A DNA stretch of 64,000 nucleotides from CAZBQJ01 sp964494085 (GTDB lineage: Bacteria; Patescibacteriota; Gracilibacteria; UBA1369), in assembly GCA_964494085.1 (NCBI GenBank), contig CAZBQJ010000003.1, positions 186,001 to 250,000 of the forward strand, in the 5' to 3' direction. The translations under genes were made by a program, and so were the position numbers. Each line of letters begins with the position of its first letter. The first letter of the stretch is position 1. This document shows, piece after piece, positions 51,674 through 61,414 of the stretch. The notes beneath the pieces were generated by a model that had not been told where the DNA came from, made no database searches, and saw nothing but the letters and a program-made list of their open reading frames with translations.

Positions 51674-51702
51674 ATTGTAGTACCTATTTTCACCTAAGGC
51701 AA
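51674..51702 (-). promoter_or_regulatory. Promoter for the NrnA-like gene
   Basis: Minus-strand TTGCCT (plus 51697-51702), a 17-bp spacer and TACAAT (plus 51674-51679). The transcript would start about 15 nt before the ATG at 51651, leaving almost no leader and no Shine-Dalgarno. Confidence 0.6.
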
Positions 51703-51707
51703 GACTC

Positions 51708-52688
51708 ATGTCAGAAAAAATCAAATTAGTCTTTCTGGGTACACCTGAATTCGCTACACCTTTTTTAGAGCAGCTCCATTCTGATCACCGTTTTGAGCTA
51801 ACAGCAGTCATTACTCAAGAAGACAAACCAGCCGGTAGAAAGAAGATACTCACTCCTTCGTCCGTAAAAGAAACTGCTCAACATCTGGGTATACCTGTCT
51901 ATCAGCCTCCAAAACTCAACAAAGCCATCGAAATATTGGAACATTTGGAAAAAGTTCGACCAGATTTCCTAGTGGTGGTAGCCTTTGGTCAAATATTAAA
52001 CCAAAGAGTCTTACAGATCCCAATTATTCAGGCAATCAATGTCCATGGCTCAATCCTACCGAAATACCGTGGAGCATCACCGATTGAACAAGCTATCTTG
52101 AATGATGACGAAAAGACCGGTCTTTCTATTATGTCAATGGGTCTAACCATGGACACCGGTCCTGTTTATGATGTTATTGAGACCGACATTTTCCCCGAAG
52201 AGAATCATCTGTCGCTTCGTCAACGCTTGAGCCAGCTTGGATCAAAACTCCTACCTGAACTATTGATTAAAATCAAAACAGGGCAGCTAACCTCCCGGCC
52301 ACAAGACGAAAGCAAGGCCAGTTATTGTCAAAAAATCAGCAAACAAGATGGATTGGTTGATCCTCAATCTTTAACTGCTCAGCAAATTTACAACCGTTTT
52401 AGAGCCTATTATGGTTGGCCCGGAATTTACCTCGATTTTCAAGGAAAAACCTTAAAATTATTATCAATTAGTATGGTTCAATCACCAAAGCTTTCCGCTG
52501 GAAAATACCAGATTGATGAAAAAAGGCTCTTTTTAGGTTGCCTCGAAGGCACATTAGAAATTTTGGAGTTACAATTAGCAGGCAAAACCGCTCAAACATC
52601 AGCAAAATTCCTTTCCGGAAATCAACATTTATTTGACCAATTCAACTCTTCGCTCTCTGTAATCTCTCCAGATTATTCCCATCACTAA
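51708..52688 (+). CDS. fmt: Methionyl-tRNA formyltransferase
   Basis: Formylates initiator Met-tRNA, working with the initiator tRNA present at 2798. The N-terminal formyltransferase domain has LVFLGTPEFATPFL, the active site INVHGSILPKYRGASPI with Asn and His, and MDTGPV with the catalytic Asp. The C-terminal OB-like domain (about residues 205-310) is retained. Length (326) is normal. Its 3' end overlaps the convergent O-antigen-ligase-like gene by 60 nt. Confidence 0.95.
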   Translation: MSEKIKLVFLGTPEFATPFLEQLHSDHRFELTAVITQEDKPAGRKKILTPSSVKETAQHLGIPVYQPPKLNKAIEILEHLEKVRPDFLVVVAFGQILNQRVLQIPIIQAINVHGSILPKYRGASPIEQAILNDDEKTGLSIMSMGLTMDTGPVYDVIETDIFPEENHLSLRQRLSQLGSKLLPELLIKIKTGQLTSRPQDESKASYCQKISKQDGLVDPQSLTAQQIYNRFRAYYGWPGIYLDFQGKTLKLLSISMVQSPKLSAGKYQIDEKRLFLGCLEGTLEILELQLAGKTAQTSAKFLSGNQHLFDQFNSSLSVISPDYSHH

Positions 52689-53951
52689 AAATACCAACAC
52701 TTGTCCCGGCCAAGCCGTATAGAAATAATGGTCCAATAAGGATAAAACCAACATTGCCAATAATAAAGCCCAATAAGCCTTCCAATAAAACCTGGCTGAT
52801 TTAACAATTCTCCGTGTTGAGTCAAAAATCTGTTTTAGCATGCCACCAAGTATAGACAGCCAAAGCACTAGACCGATCAAGCCCAATTCACTGACTACCA
52901 TCAAAAAGAAATTATGCACCGGTTGATATAACCAAGGGCTCAGAACACCAGAGTAAAAATCTGACATTTTTAGAACAAAATTACCGGCACCGATCCCTAA
53001 CCAGGGATGTTGAAAAATCATTCCTCTGGCTATCTCTGAGAAAATCAATCTTTCATCCCAGGACTGCATCGAAAAATCAACGGCTCTAGCCCAAATAACT
53101 CGATCTAAACTAAAGACTACTAATACAAAAAGAAGTAATGACAACCCCAGCACCAATTGCTTCCAGTTGATTTTCAAATTTTGCACAGTCAAAATCACAA
53201 TTATCAAAGCCAACACCGCCAACCAGGCCGAGCGTGAAAATGACAAAAGAATACCAGCAGTAAAGGCCAAAACCACTACCAGTCTTTTCCACCAGTTTTT
53301 AGTATTCATGCTTTGGATAATTAGCCCCATACAGACAACTAAATAACCTCCCAGAATATTGGCATGCGCAAAAGTCCCATAAGCTCTCAAAATCTTTTCA
53401 CCTCCCAAATTAATTTTGGCAATATTTAAATTATTTATCGCCAGGTGAGGTTCTCCCAAAAATGTCAGGCCCAAATCCATTTGTTTGAAATATTGGCCCA
53501 TCCCGATCAAAACCTGCAGTACTCCTCCAATCGCCAAGTACTTCAACAAAACGTTCTTTGGCAGGACTTCTGCAACTAACAGGTAAACCAATCCCAAAAG
53601 TTCTATCATTCTCAAACCAGTCAGTAGCGCCAATGTTTTGTCATCTGCCCAAAAAGCCGACAGTAACATCCATAACAATAGTGCTGTCAAAGCACTAGAC
53701 AAAAATAATTCCAATTTAGTGAAATTTTCCAACAAACTTTGTTGGTGAGAGGGATGCACCAGTCTTTGCAGGCCATAGGACAATAATGCCAAAAGTAGAA
53801 ATACTTCACTTAAACTAAAGAAAAAGCTGCTAAAATTATTAAATTGGCCGCTGAAAAAATCAGCCTTATAAAGTATTGTCTGAATTTGCCAAGGAAATGT
53901 GAGGAGAAAGAGTTTCAAAAAAAGACCGCTCCAATTTTTTATTTTAACCAT
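52629..53951 (-). CDS. O-antigen ligase/polymerase-like membrane protein
   Basis: About ten to twelve hydrophobic helices with a large loop before WLGIGAGNF and VHNFFLMVVSELGLIGL, the Wzy/WaaL (Wzy_C) signature region. It probably links or polymerises surface glycan. It overlaps the upstream solute-binding-protein gene by 8 nt. Together with a GT2 gene just upstream this gives an envelope-glycan context. Its 3' end overlaps fmt by 60 nt. Confidence 0.82.
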   Translation of the reverse strand: MVKIKNWSGLFLKLFLLTFPWQIQTILYKADFFSGQFNNFSSFFFSLSEVFLLLALLSYGLQRLVHPSHQQSLLENFTKLELFLSSALTALLLWMLLSAFWADDKTLALLTGLRMIELLGLVYLLVAEVLPKNVLLKYLAIGGVLQVLIGMGQYFKQMDLGLTFLGEPHLAINNLNIAKINLGGEKILRAYGTFAHANILGGYLVVCMGLIIQSMNTKNWWKRLVVVLAFTAGILLSFSRSAWLAVLALIIVILTVQNLKINWKQLVLGLSLLLFVLVVFSLDRVIWARAVDFSMQSWDERLIFSEIARGMIFQHPWLGIGAGNFVLKMSDFYSGVLSPWLYQPVHNFFLMVVSELGLIGLVLWLSILGGMLKQIFDSTRRIVKSARFYWKAYWALLLAMLVLSLLDHYFYTAWPGQVLVFLVMGIIWRDYRERRVELVK

Positions 53952-55419
53952 TAGCAGACGAACTAGTAGTTGATTTTTGCCCGGCCGGAATTACCGGTGG
54001 AGGCGGTAGTATACCTTCAGCAGGTAAAATATTGTTAATTGCCTGCTCCGCTTTTTGAATAGCTGTCTTTGGAGCTTCTTTAGTTGCTAAAACACTATTA
54101 ATGGCCGCGTTAAAGATTTGTTTATAAAGGTTCCAGTCATAAATCGTTAAACTTTCAGCATAACCAACCTGCTGTGCAAACACTCCATAAATAGGATCCT
54201 GCTGTTGCGCCTCGATCAAGTCACGACGCGAAGTAGTGTGATGGGTTTTTTGATTATAATAAGCCAGATTATCTTTTGAAGTAATAAACATCAGGAAATC
54301 CCAGGCAGCGTCTGGATTTTCTGTATTTCTTCCTACAGTTTCCACGAAATAATTGGCATAAGCGTCTCTTTTCTCCGTAGAGACGGAAGGGTCATTAACT
54401 TGTGGAACAGCTGCTATCTGAATAACATCCGGGCTAATCGTCTGGAGCCCTTTGCTTTTCAATTGATTGATCTGATCTTTTATTTGCTCATATAAGTAAG
54501 GATAACCAAAGATAGAAGCTACTTTACCTCTGGCAAAGGGCTCCATTTCCTTAACAGCAGAAGTCGATTCAACCATATATTCATTCCAGGAATAATTCTT
54601 TTGTGAAGCCAAACCAAAGCTGGTATAAAGCTGAATGGCCTCAGTAGCCGGATTGATCGAAGTACCATTATCGGCAATCGCATTTTGTTTGGAAAATTGC
54701 GCCTGGGTCAAAGCCTCATTATAAAAACCAACTTTGTATTGAAGCATGATAGTGTACAAAATGTCCATCGCCCTGGCGATATTGTCCGCTCTTCCCATAG
54801 CCGTACCGGCCACTTCGAATCTCTCAAAACTGTTATCAGCTTTAGTTAATTTGTAGACATCATCTTTGAAACCATTCCAGGTCGCAGCCGGTTTTCCTTG
54901 AGCAGGAATGCGATCCTCATAGAGGTTTTTATTATAGTAAAGCGCCAAAGTGTCAACCGCCATCGGTAAACCAAAAACCTTTTCCACTCCATCTCTCGGA
55001 TCTACAAACACCGCATCCTTCTGGGCTACACTGACAAAAGTATCCCCAAATTGTTTTGGTCCAAAAGCTTCCGGGGGCATAGGAGAAATTTTCCTGGAAT
55101 TATTTTTCAGCCAATAATTCGGTACTGAAAAAATATCAGGGCCTTGTCCTTCCGCCAATTCATTCAAAATAGTCCGATAATAATCATCTTCATCATCGAA
55201 TTTACGATACTTAATCGATACTGTCGGATGGACAGTCTTGTATTGCTGTATCAATGGAGAAATCACATCCTCATTATCGAACAATTTATAGTAAACCAGT
55301 TGAATGTTTTTGGGAGCTTGGGTTTTCACAACCTGTTCTTTCTTCAGACAACCCGACAAGATTGATATTGAAAAAACAAATAAAATGATCGTTACTAAAT
55401 TTTTTATATTTCTTTTCAT
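53944..55419 (-). CDS. Extracellular solute-binding lipoprotein (SBP_bac_1 type)
   Basis: Binding protein of an ABC importer, probably for sugars. The ATG at 55419 starts a lipoprotein signal ending in SILSGC, so Cys is lipidated. Later segments include VFGLPMAVDTLALYYNKNLYE and NYFVETVGRNTENPDAAWDFLMFI, quoted in parts. The C-terminus is Ser/Thr/Pro-rich. No permease or ATPase gene is adjacent, so the rest of the importer must be elsewhere. It overlaps the O-antigen-ligase-like gene by 8 nt. Confidence 0.85.
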   Translation of the reverse strand: MKRNIKNLVTIILFVFSISILSGCLKKEQVVKTQAPKNIQLVYYKLFDNEDVISPLIQQYKTVHPTVSIKYRKFDDEDDYYRTILNELAEGQGPDIFSVPNYWLKNNSRKISPMPPEAFGPKQFGDTFVSVAQKDAVFVDPRDGVEKVFGLPMAVDTLALYYNKNLYEDRIPAQGKPAATWNGFKDDVYKLTKADNSFERFEVAGTAMGRADNIARAMDILYTIMLQYKVGFYNEALTQAQFSKQNAIADNGTSINPATEAIQLYTSFGLASQKNYSWNEYMVESTSAVKEMEPFARGKVASIFGYPYLYEQIKDQINQLKSKGLQTISPDVIQIAAVPQVNDPSVSTEKRDAYANYFVETVGRNTENPDAAWDFLMFITSKDNLAYYNQKTHHTTSRRDLIEAQQQDPIYGVFAQQVGYAESLTIYDWNLYKQIFNAAINSVLATKEAPKTAIQKAEQAINNILPAEGILPPPPVIPAGQKSTTSSSANG

Positions 55420-55448
55420 GACTATTTTTGCTTTTAACAATAGTTATT

Positions 55449-56408
55449 TTAACTAAACTTACCCTTAAAGGCCAGCTTAGAAAACTGTTTCTTTCCTCTT
55501 TTCAAACCCACCAGAAAATGTCGTTTGGATAATAAGTAATAGTATAAGTTGAAAAACCTGTTCCTCGATAAAACCTTGATTGACCTTAAAAACCAAATCC
55601 AGGGATAAAAACTGATCAATCTCAACAGAAGCATCTTTAGTCCAGTCGGCACTTTTTTTAGCTCAGGATACTTATGATCAATAATCCAGGCTGCTTTGCC
55701 AATCGCTTCCATTCGACCGGGCAAGGACTTTTCATCCATTTGGTGATGATGGTATCCGACCGCCCAGGAATTATAATAAAGTTTTAATTTTGCTTCCTTT
55801 TGCAACCGATAACCGAGCTCAATATCTTCCCAACCATAACTGGAAAAATTCTGATCAAATGGATATTGCAGCAAAAGTGTCCGTTTCAAAGAAATATTGG
55901 AAGTATAAAAGAAATTAAAATCAGCCAGTTTTTTCCCATGGAGCTTTTCATAGGCAAATTGATGCCCTCCAAAACGACCCATCACCGAAGATCCATCGAC
56001 CATCCAGCTCATAAAATTGTTCATCTTTAATTCTGGGTGCCAAGCCGTGAAGCCCAAAACTGCCGAATTCTCTTCTGGGTAAAGATAGTGGAATTTTTGA
56101 TGCTCATATAAAAAATCAGGTGTCGGAATAATATCATCACCAATCAAAACTATTACTTTACCCTTAGCCTTTTTAATACCGTTGTTTCGCGCGATACCTT
56201 GTCCTTGATTGGCCTGTTTCAAGTAATGGAAATTACGGTATTTTCTGGAAAACTTCGCCGCTATACTAGGGGTTTTGTCCTTACTACCGTCATTCACAAC
56301 AATCACTTCATAATCAATTTGCTGCAAAGATTGATTATAGAGAGCATTTAAAGTTTTCTCCAGTATCTCAGCCCGGTTATAGGTCGGTATTACTACACTA
56401 AAAAACAT
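55449..56408 (-). CDS. GT2-family glycosyltransferase
   Basis: Inverting GT-A glycosyltransferase. The opening VVIPTYNRAEILEKTLNAL and VVNDGSKDKTPSIA, then IVLIGDDI and GWEDIELGYRLQ, give the nucleotide-sugar fold, the metal-binding Asp residues and the base region. The C-terminal region is basic and hydrophobic and may touch the membrane. It lies 29 bp upstream of the binding-protein gene on the same strand, in the same envelope-glycan cluster. Confidence 0.88.
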   Translation of the reverse strand: MFFSVVIPTYNRAEILEKTLNALYNQSLQQIDYEVIVVNDGSKDKTPSIAAKFSRKYRNFHYLKQANQGQGIARNNGIKKAKGKVIVLIGDDIIPTPDFLYEHQKFHYLYPEENSAVLGFTAWHPELKMNNFMSWMVDGSSVMGRFGGHQFAYEKLHGKKLADFNFFYTSNISLKRTLLLQYPFDQNFSSYGWEDIELGYRLQKEAKLKLYYNSWAVGYHHHQMDEKSLPGRMEAIGKAAWIIDHKYPELKKVPTGLKMLLLRLISFYPWIWFLRSIKVLSRNRFFNLYYYLLSKRHFLVGLKRGKKQFSKLAFKGKFS

Positions 56409-56466
56409 GCACTATTGATATTATCCAACACCAATAGTACATGATTTTCCCTTAACTGGAAATATC

Positions 56467-56847
56467 CTATTCTACTTCAACAGTAACCAGGTTGATCTCA
56501 TCGACATTATCCTTTTTCTTATAGGTGATAAAATTTATCTCATCTGCCTGCACTTCAGTAATACTTTTTGAATTACCATCTTTGTCTTTGAATTCATTGG
56601 TTTGTAACTTCCCTTCGACCAGTACTGCCGCTCCCTTTTTCAAATGGACTAAACAAATTTCCGCTAATTTTCTCCAGGCAATAACGTGGTGAAAATCTGT
56701 GTGAGTTTTCTTTTCTCCATCCTTGGTGTTCCAATTTCTATTGGTTGCCAAAGTAAATTTAGCCAATTTGACTCCAGACTCAAAATCCACCATTTCTGGA
56801 TCTCTGGTCAGATTCCCAATCAACAAAACTTTATTTAAGCTGCGCAT
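56467..56847 (-). CDS. ssb: Single-stranded DNA-binding protein
   Basis: OB-fold protein that covers single-stranded DNA. It starts RSLNKVLLIGNLTRDPEM and has KLAKFTLATNRNW, FHHVIAWRKLAEIC and GAAVLVEGKLQTNEF, typical of bacterial SSB. At 126 residues it ends VTVEVE soon after the OB fold, so the long linker and the acidic D-D-D-I-P-F tip that recruits partners are absent. It may be a shortened paralogue. Confidence 0.9.
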   Translation of the reverse strand: MRSLNKVLLIGNLTRDPEMVDFESGVKLAKFTLATNRNWNTKDGEKKTHTDFHHVIAWRKLAEICLVHLKKGAAVLVEGKLQTNEFKDKDGNSKSITEVQADEINFITYKKKDNVDEINLVTVEVE

Positions 56848-57038
56848 AAAAAATTCTTATGAAATAAACATTTATCACCCTATCGTGATCATATTTCTGC
56901 AGCATTAAAAAATGATGAAATCGTCCAACTCCAAATCAAAATAATAATTTACTTTCAATCAGCACTGCAAAGGGGGAAGGATTTGCTTTGTCCGTCTTGA
57001 AAATGCTAACAATAAGATATCAGCCTTAAAAACTGCCT

Positions 57039-58229
57039 ATGAAAATAAAATCTTTTCTCCAAGCAAAATTAAAAAACCAAAGAGTATTGCTTCGTGTCGA
57101 TTATAATGTCCCCCTCAAAAATGGGCGGGTGATGGACGATACGCGTATCATGGAAAGTTTGCCCACCATAAAGAAGCTGCTTCAACAAAACTGCAGTATA
57201 ATTATCGTGACTCACCTGGGGCGCCCAGGCGGAAAAGTCGACCCGCAATTAACATTGTCTCCCATCGCCAAAAGAACTCAAAAACTTTTGGGAGAAAAAG
57301 TAATTTTTCAAAAAGAACCTCTCGGTGAGAAGCTAATCAATTATTGCCAAAATTTAAAACCACGACAAATAGTCATGTTGGAAAACATTCGCTTTTATCC
57401 TGGTGAAGAAAAAAACGACTTAAAACTGGCCGAAAATTTAAGTAAACTGGCAAATGTCTATATCGATGATGCCTTTGGTTGTGCGCATCGTGCTCATGCC
57501 TCCATTCACGCCATCACAAAATTCCTACCCAGCTATGCCGGTCTTCTTTTAGAAAAAGAGGTGGTAAAATTAAGTTTGCTCTTCCATAGCCTGGCGAAAC
57601 CTGTGTCCTTTGTTATTGGTGGAGCAAAAATTGATACAAAGATCAATCTAATCCGCAGTTTTATAGATAAAGTCGACCATTTTATCTTTGGTGGAGGAAT
57701 CGCCAATACTTTTCTGTCTGCACAAAAATATCAATTGGCTGATTCATTGGTTCAAAAAAACATGATTAAAACAGCCCAATCTATTTCCACAGAAATTCAC
57801 CAAAAACGTAAGAATCTTCATTTACCGAAAGATTTCACCATTGCCAAAAAAGCTTCCAATCTGGCTCTAACTAAAAACTTCAGTAATCACAGAATCCCCG
57901 ACGGCTATGGTATCTACGATCTAGGCAAACACACTGCCAATGACTTTGCCGACCTCCTTCGACATTCCAAAACAATTATCTGGAATGGCCCGATGGGTGT
58001 AACGGAATATCGGCCCTTCCGAAATGGAACGAGGAAAGTCGCAACCGCTATCGTCCAAGCCGGAAAACAAGGAGCCACCACCATTCTAGGAGGTGGTGAT
58101 ACTGTCGAAGCTATAAAAACTCTCGGCTTTAAACCAAATCAATTCACTCATGTATCGACAGGTGGTGGAGCTATGTTGGAATTCCTGGAAAAAGGGATGT
58201 TACCTGGAATAGAAGTATTACTCGCCTGA
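57039..58229 (+). CDS. pgk: Phosphoglycerate kinase
   Basis: Glycolytic enzyme transferring phosphate from 1,3-bisphosphoglycerate to ADP. It carries RVLLRVDYNVPLKNGRVMDDTRI, quoted in part, THLGRPGGK, GCAHRAHAS, FVIGGAKIDTKI, IIWNGPMG and ATTILGGGDTVEA. Length (396) is normal. It stands alone on the plus strand in a 191-bp gap from ssb and converges on the TraG-like gene, overlapping it by 12 nt. No promoter was identified with confidence. Confidence 0.95.
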   Translation: MKIKSFLQAKLKNQRVLLRVDYNVPLKNGRVMDDTRIMESLPTIKKLLQQNCSIIIVTHLGRPGGKVDPQLTLSPIAKRTQKLLGEKVIFQKEPLGEKLINYCQNLKPRQIVMLENIRFYPGEEKNDLKLAENLSKLANVYIDDAFGCAHRAHASIHAITKFLPSYAGLLLEKEVVKLSLLFHSLAKPVSFVIGGAKIDTKINLIRSFIDKVDHFIFGGGIANTFLSAQKYQLADSLVQKNMIKTAQSISTEIHQKRKNLHLPKDFTIAKKASNLALTKNFSNHRIPDGYGIYDLGKHTANDFADLLRHSKTIIWNGPMGVTEYRPFRNGTRKVATAIVQAGKQGATTILGGGDTVEAIKTLGFKPNQFTHVSTGGGAMLEFLEKGMLPGIEVLLA

Positions 58230-60932
58230 TAACTTTTGCTCGTCTTGAGTTTTTTTCGGGTCCACCTGCTTTTTACTTTCCAGTAATAAAGCATTTTTAT
58301 CAACTACCAGCTTTTCTTTTGGTTTAGATGAAGTCTTACCTCCGCTTCCGGGCAATGGTAAAGCAGAATTCGCATCGTCATCTATATCAACGCCTTTACT
58401 CCAGCGCATAATTTTATCTTCTACCACGGCTCGTGGGGCAGAATACCTTTCTCTGGCCAGTCGAATGACTTTTTCCCGTTGTTCAGGATTCACATCAAAT
58501 TGAGGTGGTGGCAAAGTAGCCAAAGAAAATGTCTTCGAAGGCATCCCATCAATCAGAAGTCGCATATAACAATTATATTTACTCAAATTCACCAAATCAT
58601 TTGGCAAAACTTCTTCACCAAACTGTTGCGATAAATATTCCGCATCATCAAATCCAACCTGGAAAGTCAAAATACTACCCACATTACCAAAAACCGCATC
58701 ACGAACCTCGTCAGGCATCTGGGCAATATACTGATTGGCCATACTCAAATTCAATTTATACTTTCTCGCTTCGGACAATATAGTTGCAAAAGAATCAGTC
58801 GCAAAGTTTTGGAATTCATCTACATAAAGATAAAAATCGACGCGATCTTTCTCTGGAATATTGGCTCTGCTCATAGCATCAATCTGAAATTTGGTCACAA
58901 TCATCGCTCCCAGTAAAGATGAATTATCTTCACCAATTTTACCTTTCGACAAATTCACAACGATAATTTTTTTATTGTCCATCGCCCAGCGTAAATCGAC
59001 TTTAGAGTTAACTTGTCCCAAAATATTACGCACTATAGGGCTGGAGAGGAACTGTCCCACTTTATTTAGAATAGGTGAAATAGCCTCAATCTTCTGCCTG
59101 GGCTCCATCATCTCAAATTCATTTATCCAAAAGCTTTTAACCAATGGATCTTGGATCTTTTTGATGACTTTCCGACGGAAATCTGAATCCTGCAAAAGCC
59201 GGGGAATACCCAGCATCGTAGTATTTGGATACTCCAAAAGCGATAAAATCGTATTCCTCAAGATATGCTCTAAACGAGGGCCCCAACTATCAGCATAGAT
59301 TTTTTTAAAAATTCCCACCAATCCAGAAGCGACAATCGTATTCAGTGATGGATCGATATTACTCAGCATATTAAAGGCAATTGGCCATTCACGGTCAGAT
59401 GGATCAAAAATAATCACATCATTAGTCCTCCAGGACGGCACAAAGTTCAAAACAGATTCAGCCAAATCCCCATGGGGATCCACTACCGCCACTCCTCTGC
59501 CAGCCATAATATCAGAAAAGATCATGTTCTCCAGAAGTACCGATTTACCCATACCGGTTTTCCCGATAATATACATATGTCGACGCCGATCGAGGGTCTT
59601 TATACCAAATTCCTGAGCAATTTCTCTAAAATTAGTTGTACCGATAGCAGTCACCGCGGAGTCCTTTTCCTGAGAAGTTTTTGGTAAATCATTGGGCGGT
59701 TCAATTTTCTTTGACCTAACCCAATAAATATTCGGTGTTTGTACTGTTATATTTGGTAAATGATAGACTGTTGCCAACTCCTTTACATTCATTACAAAGG
59801 GGTTTTCCAAAGTTCTTTGATGATACCGTTTTATGATCGAATCATCCTTATAAATCTTGGCCAAAGCAAACCCATTCGAGCTGGGAGCATTAAATTGTTT
59901 AAATGAACCGGCAATCTCTTTGAGTTTGACGACTGAAACCTCATCATTTTCTACTTTGGGGATATAAACAATTCTGATATTGGCATTATACAATAAGCCA
60001 GACAATTTCTCTTTGGCTGGAATCATTGATTTTTCATCTAATTTTTCTTTATCTATCTTCAATTTACCGGGCTTAAACAACCAGGAAATGGGGAACCAGA
60101 TAATCCTTCTTAATTTTGGACTTTTGACAAAAAACCGGTAATACCATTTCCGAATAAACCTGGTTTTTATCGAACTATAAGCCTCATAAGCTTTCTGTAG
60201 GTATTCTCCGCGTTGTTCAGAAATCGGACTAATTACCATCTGAATCCAGGCTTGTTCATCCGGATCAGAAAATTTGGCCAGAGTTGCCGTAATCGCCGAT
60301 AAAGGATCAACATTCATTCCGGTAGATTTGTCTTCAAATTGATTATAAGCCTTGATGGGCATAAAATCCGTGGAAGTCAGTGTCAATTCCGCTCCTACCG
60401 CAGTTGCAAAACTGTTCACCGCTTTATAATCCAGATTGGCAGAGGATTTGTGAACAATTAATTGTTTCTCTCTCCCCTCTCCAGTTGTCGCTGAAGCGGT
60501 CGCTGCTGCTTTGGCGATCTCGATATTTTCGGCAATTGAGTAATCCTTCACTTCATCAATTTCCACATGTGGATATTGGGCATATATTTGCCCTTCAACC
60601 AAGTTGCGTAATTTGGCCGGGAATTGGACATAAAATCTGATACTTCGGCCAATATTGGCAATTTCAAAAGAGATTTTCTCAGCATTAACACCCTTCAATC
60701 GATCTCTCAGATTAATCTCGGTCACAACGCTATGTATCGTCGAAAATACTTGTTCAGCGACCAGAGGTCCAGCTTCATTATCCTTGGCCACTCTAACCAT
60801 CAAAACGGTTGTCTTGCCTTGGTTTAGGGCAGACTTTTGGGCACGATCAGCCAAAACTTCCAAAATAATCGACACCAAATAGATCGCCACCAGCCCACCA
60901 AACACTAAATTTAAGATTAAGATCCAGTTCAT
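58218..60932 (-). CDS. Membrane-anchored TraG/VirB4-like (TraD_C) ATPase
   Basis: Large DNA- or pilus-handling ATPase of the type IV secretion class common in CPR genomes. An N-terminal membrane helix (about residues 3-24) is followed by a roughly 400-residue membrane-proximal region. The ATPase core has Walker A GKTGMGKS near 455-465, then GVAVVDPHGDLAES, FYLYVDEFQNFATDS with the Walker B, and SMANQYIAQMP. The C-terminal 60 residues are Lys/Ser-rich and likely disordered. A pilin-like gene at 22236 is the only other T4SS-type gene here. It is the last gene of a run that starts past the window's right end. Confidence 0.82.
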   Translation of the reverse strand: MNWILILNLVFGGLVAIYLVSIILEVLADRAQKSALNQGKTTVLMVRVAKDNEAGPLVAEQVFSTIHSVVTEINLRDRLKGVNAEKISFEIANIGRSIRFYVQFPAKLRNLVEGQIYAQYPHVEIDEVKDYSIAENIEIAKAAATASATTGEGREKQLIVHKSSANLDYKAVNSFATAVGAELTLTSTDFMPIKAYNQFEDKSTGMNVDPLSAITATLAKFSDPDEQAWIQMVISPISEQRGEYLQKAYEAYSSIKTRFIRKWYYRFFVKSPKLRRIIWFPISWLFKPGKLKIDKEKLDEKSMIPAKEKLSGLLYNANIRIVYIPKVENDEVSVVKLKEIAGSFKQFNAPSSNGFALAKIYKDDSIIKRYHQRTLENPFVMNVKELATVYHLPNITVQTPNIYWVRSKKIEPPNDLPKTSQEKDSAVTAIGTTNFREIAQEFGIKTLDRRRHMYIIGKTGMGKSVLLENMIFSDIMAGRGVAVVDPHGDLAESVLNFVPSWRTNDVIIFDPSDREWPIAFNMLSNIDPSLNTIVASGLVGIFKKIYADSWGPRLEHILRNTILSLLEYPNTTMLGIPRLLQDSDFRRKVIKKIQDPLVKSFWINEFEMMEPRQKIEAISPILNKVGQFLSSPIVRNILGQVNSKVDLRWAMDNKKIIVVNLSKGKIGEDNSSLLGAMIVTKFQIDAMSRANIPEKDRVDFYLYVDEFQNFATDSFATILSEARKYKLNLSMANQYIAQMPDEVRDAVFGNVGSILTFQVGFDDAEYLSQQFGEEVLPNDLVNLSKYNCYMRLLIDGMPSKTFSLATLPPPQFDVNPEQREKVIRLARERYSAPRAVVEDKIMRWSKGVDIDDDANSALPLPGSGGKTSSKPKEKLVVDKNALLLESKKQVDPKKTQDEQKLSGE

Positions 60933-60970
60933 CTGCCGTTTTATCTTTATTACTAAATATTTTACCTTAT

Positions 60971-61405
60971 TTAAGGCCTAAAGTCTATATACCTATGAAG
61001 CAGAATGATTGCGGCCAACTCATCTTCTGTAGCTTTTTTTTGTTCAGCTGTAGCGCCAATTTCCTGGAGCACGCGACCAGCTTCAAATGTGCTAAAGGAT
61101 TCATCTATAAAATCAATTTCTAATGAATGGCATTCGGTAACCGCCTTTTCAGTTAATTTATCAGCAAAATTACGGATTTTTCGGGTTTGGACCGTTTCCT
61201 GATCATTTCTCCCCATAGGAAGCCCGATCACCACTTTCACTATCTCTTCCGAAATTACAAATTGCCAAATCTTCTCAATAGCTTGCTGGTCAGATAATTT
61301 ACGGAAAAGTCCACGACCAAAGGCCATTATGCGGTCGGGGTCAGTCACGGCCAGTCCGATCTTGGCCGTCCCATAATCCACTGCCATAATTCTGCCTTTT
61401 TCCAT
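60971..61405 (-). CDS. ruvX: RuvX/YqgF Holliday-junction resolvase-like nuclease
   Basis: RNase H-fold protein of the YqgF/RuvX family, involved in rRNA processing and possibly junction resolution. It has MAVDYGTAKIGLAVTD with the first catalytic Asp, IGLPMGRN, and DESFSTFEA with the other acidic residues. Its 144 residues match the family. It lies between rplI and the TraG-like gene on the same strand. Confidence 0.9.
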   Translation of the reverse strand: MEKGRIMAVDYGTAKIGLAVTDPDRIMAFGRGLFRKLSDQQAIEKIWQFVISEEIVKVVIGLPMGRNDQETVQTRKIRNFADKLTEKAVTECHSLEIDFIDESFSTFEAGRVLQEIGATAEQKKATEDELAAIILLHRYIDFRP

Positions 61406-61414
61406 AAGATAAAT

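Noticed and set aside
56848..57038. Riboswitch or small RNA upstream of pgk
   Set aside because: No conserved motif and only 5-bp stems were seen in this 191-bp gap.
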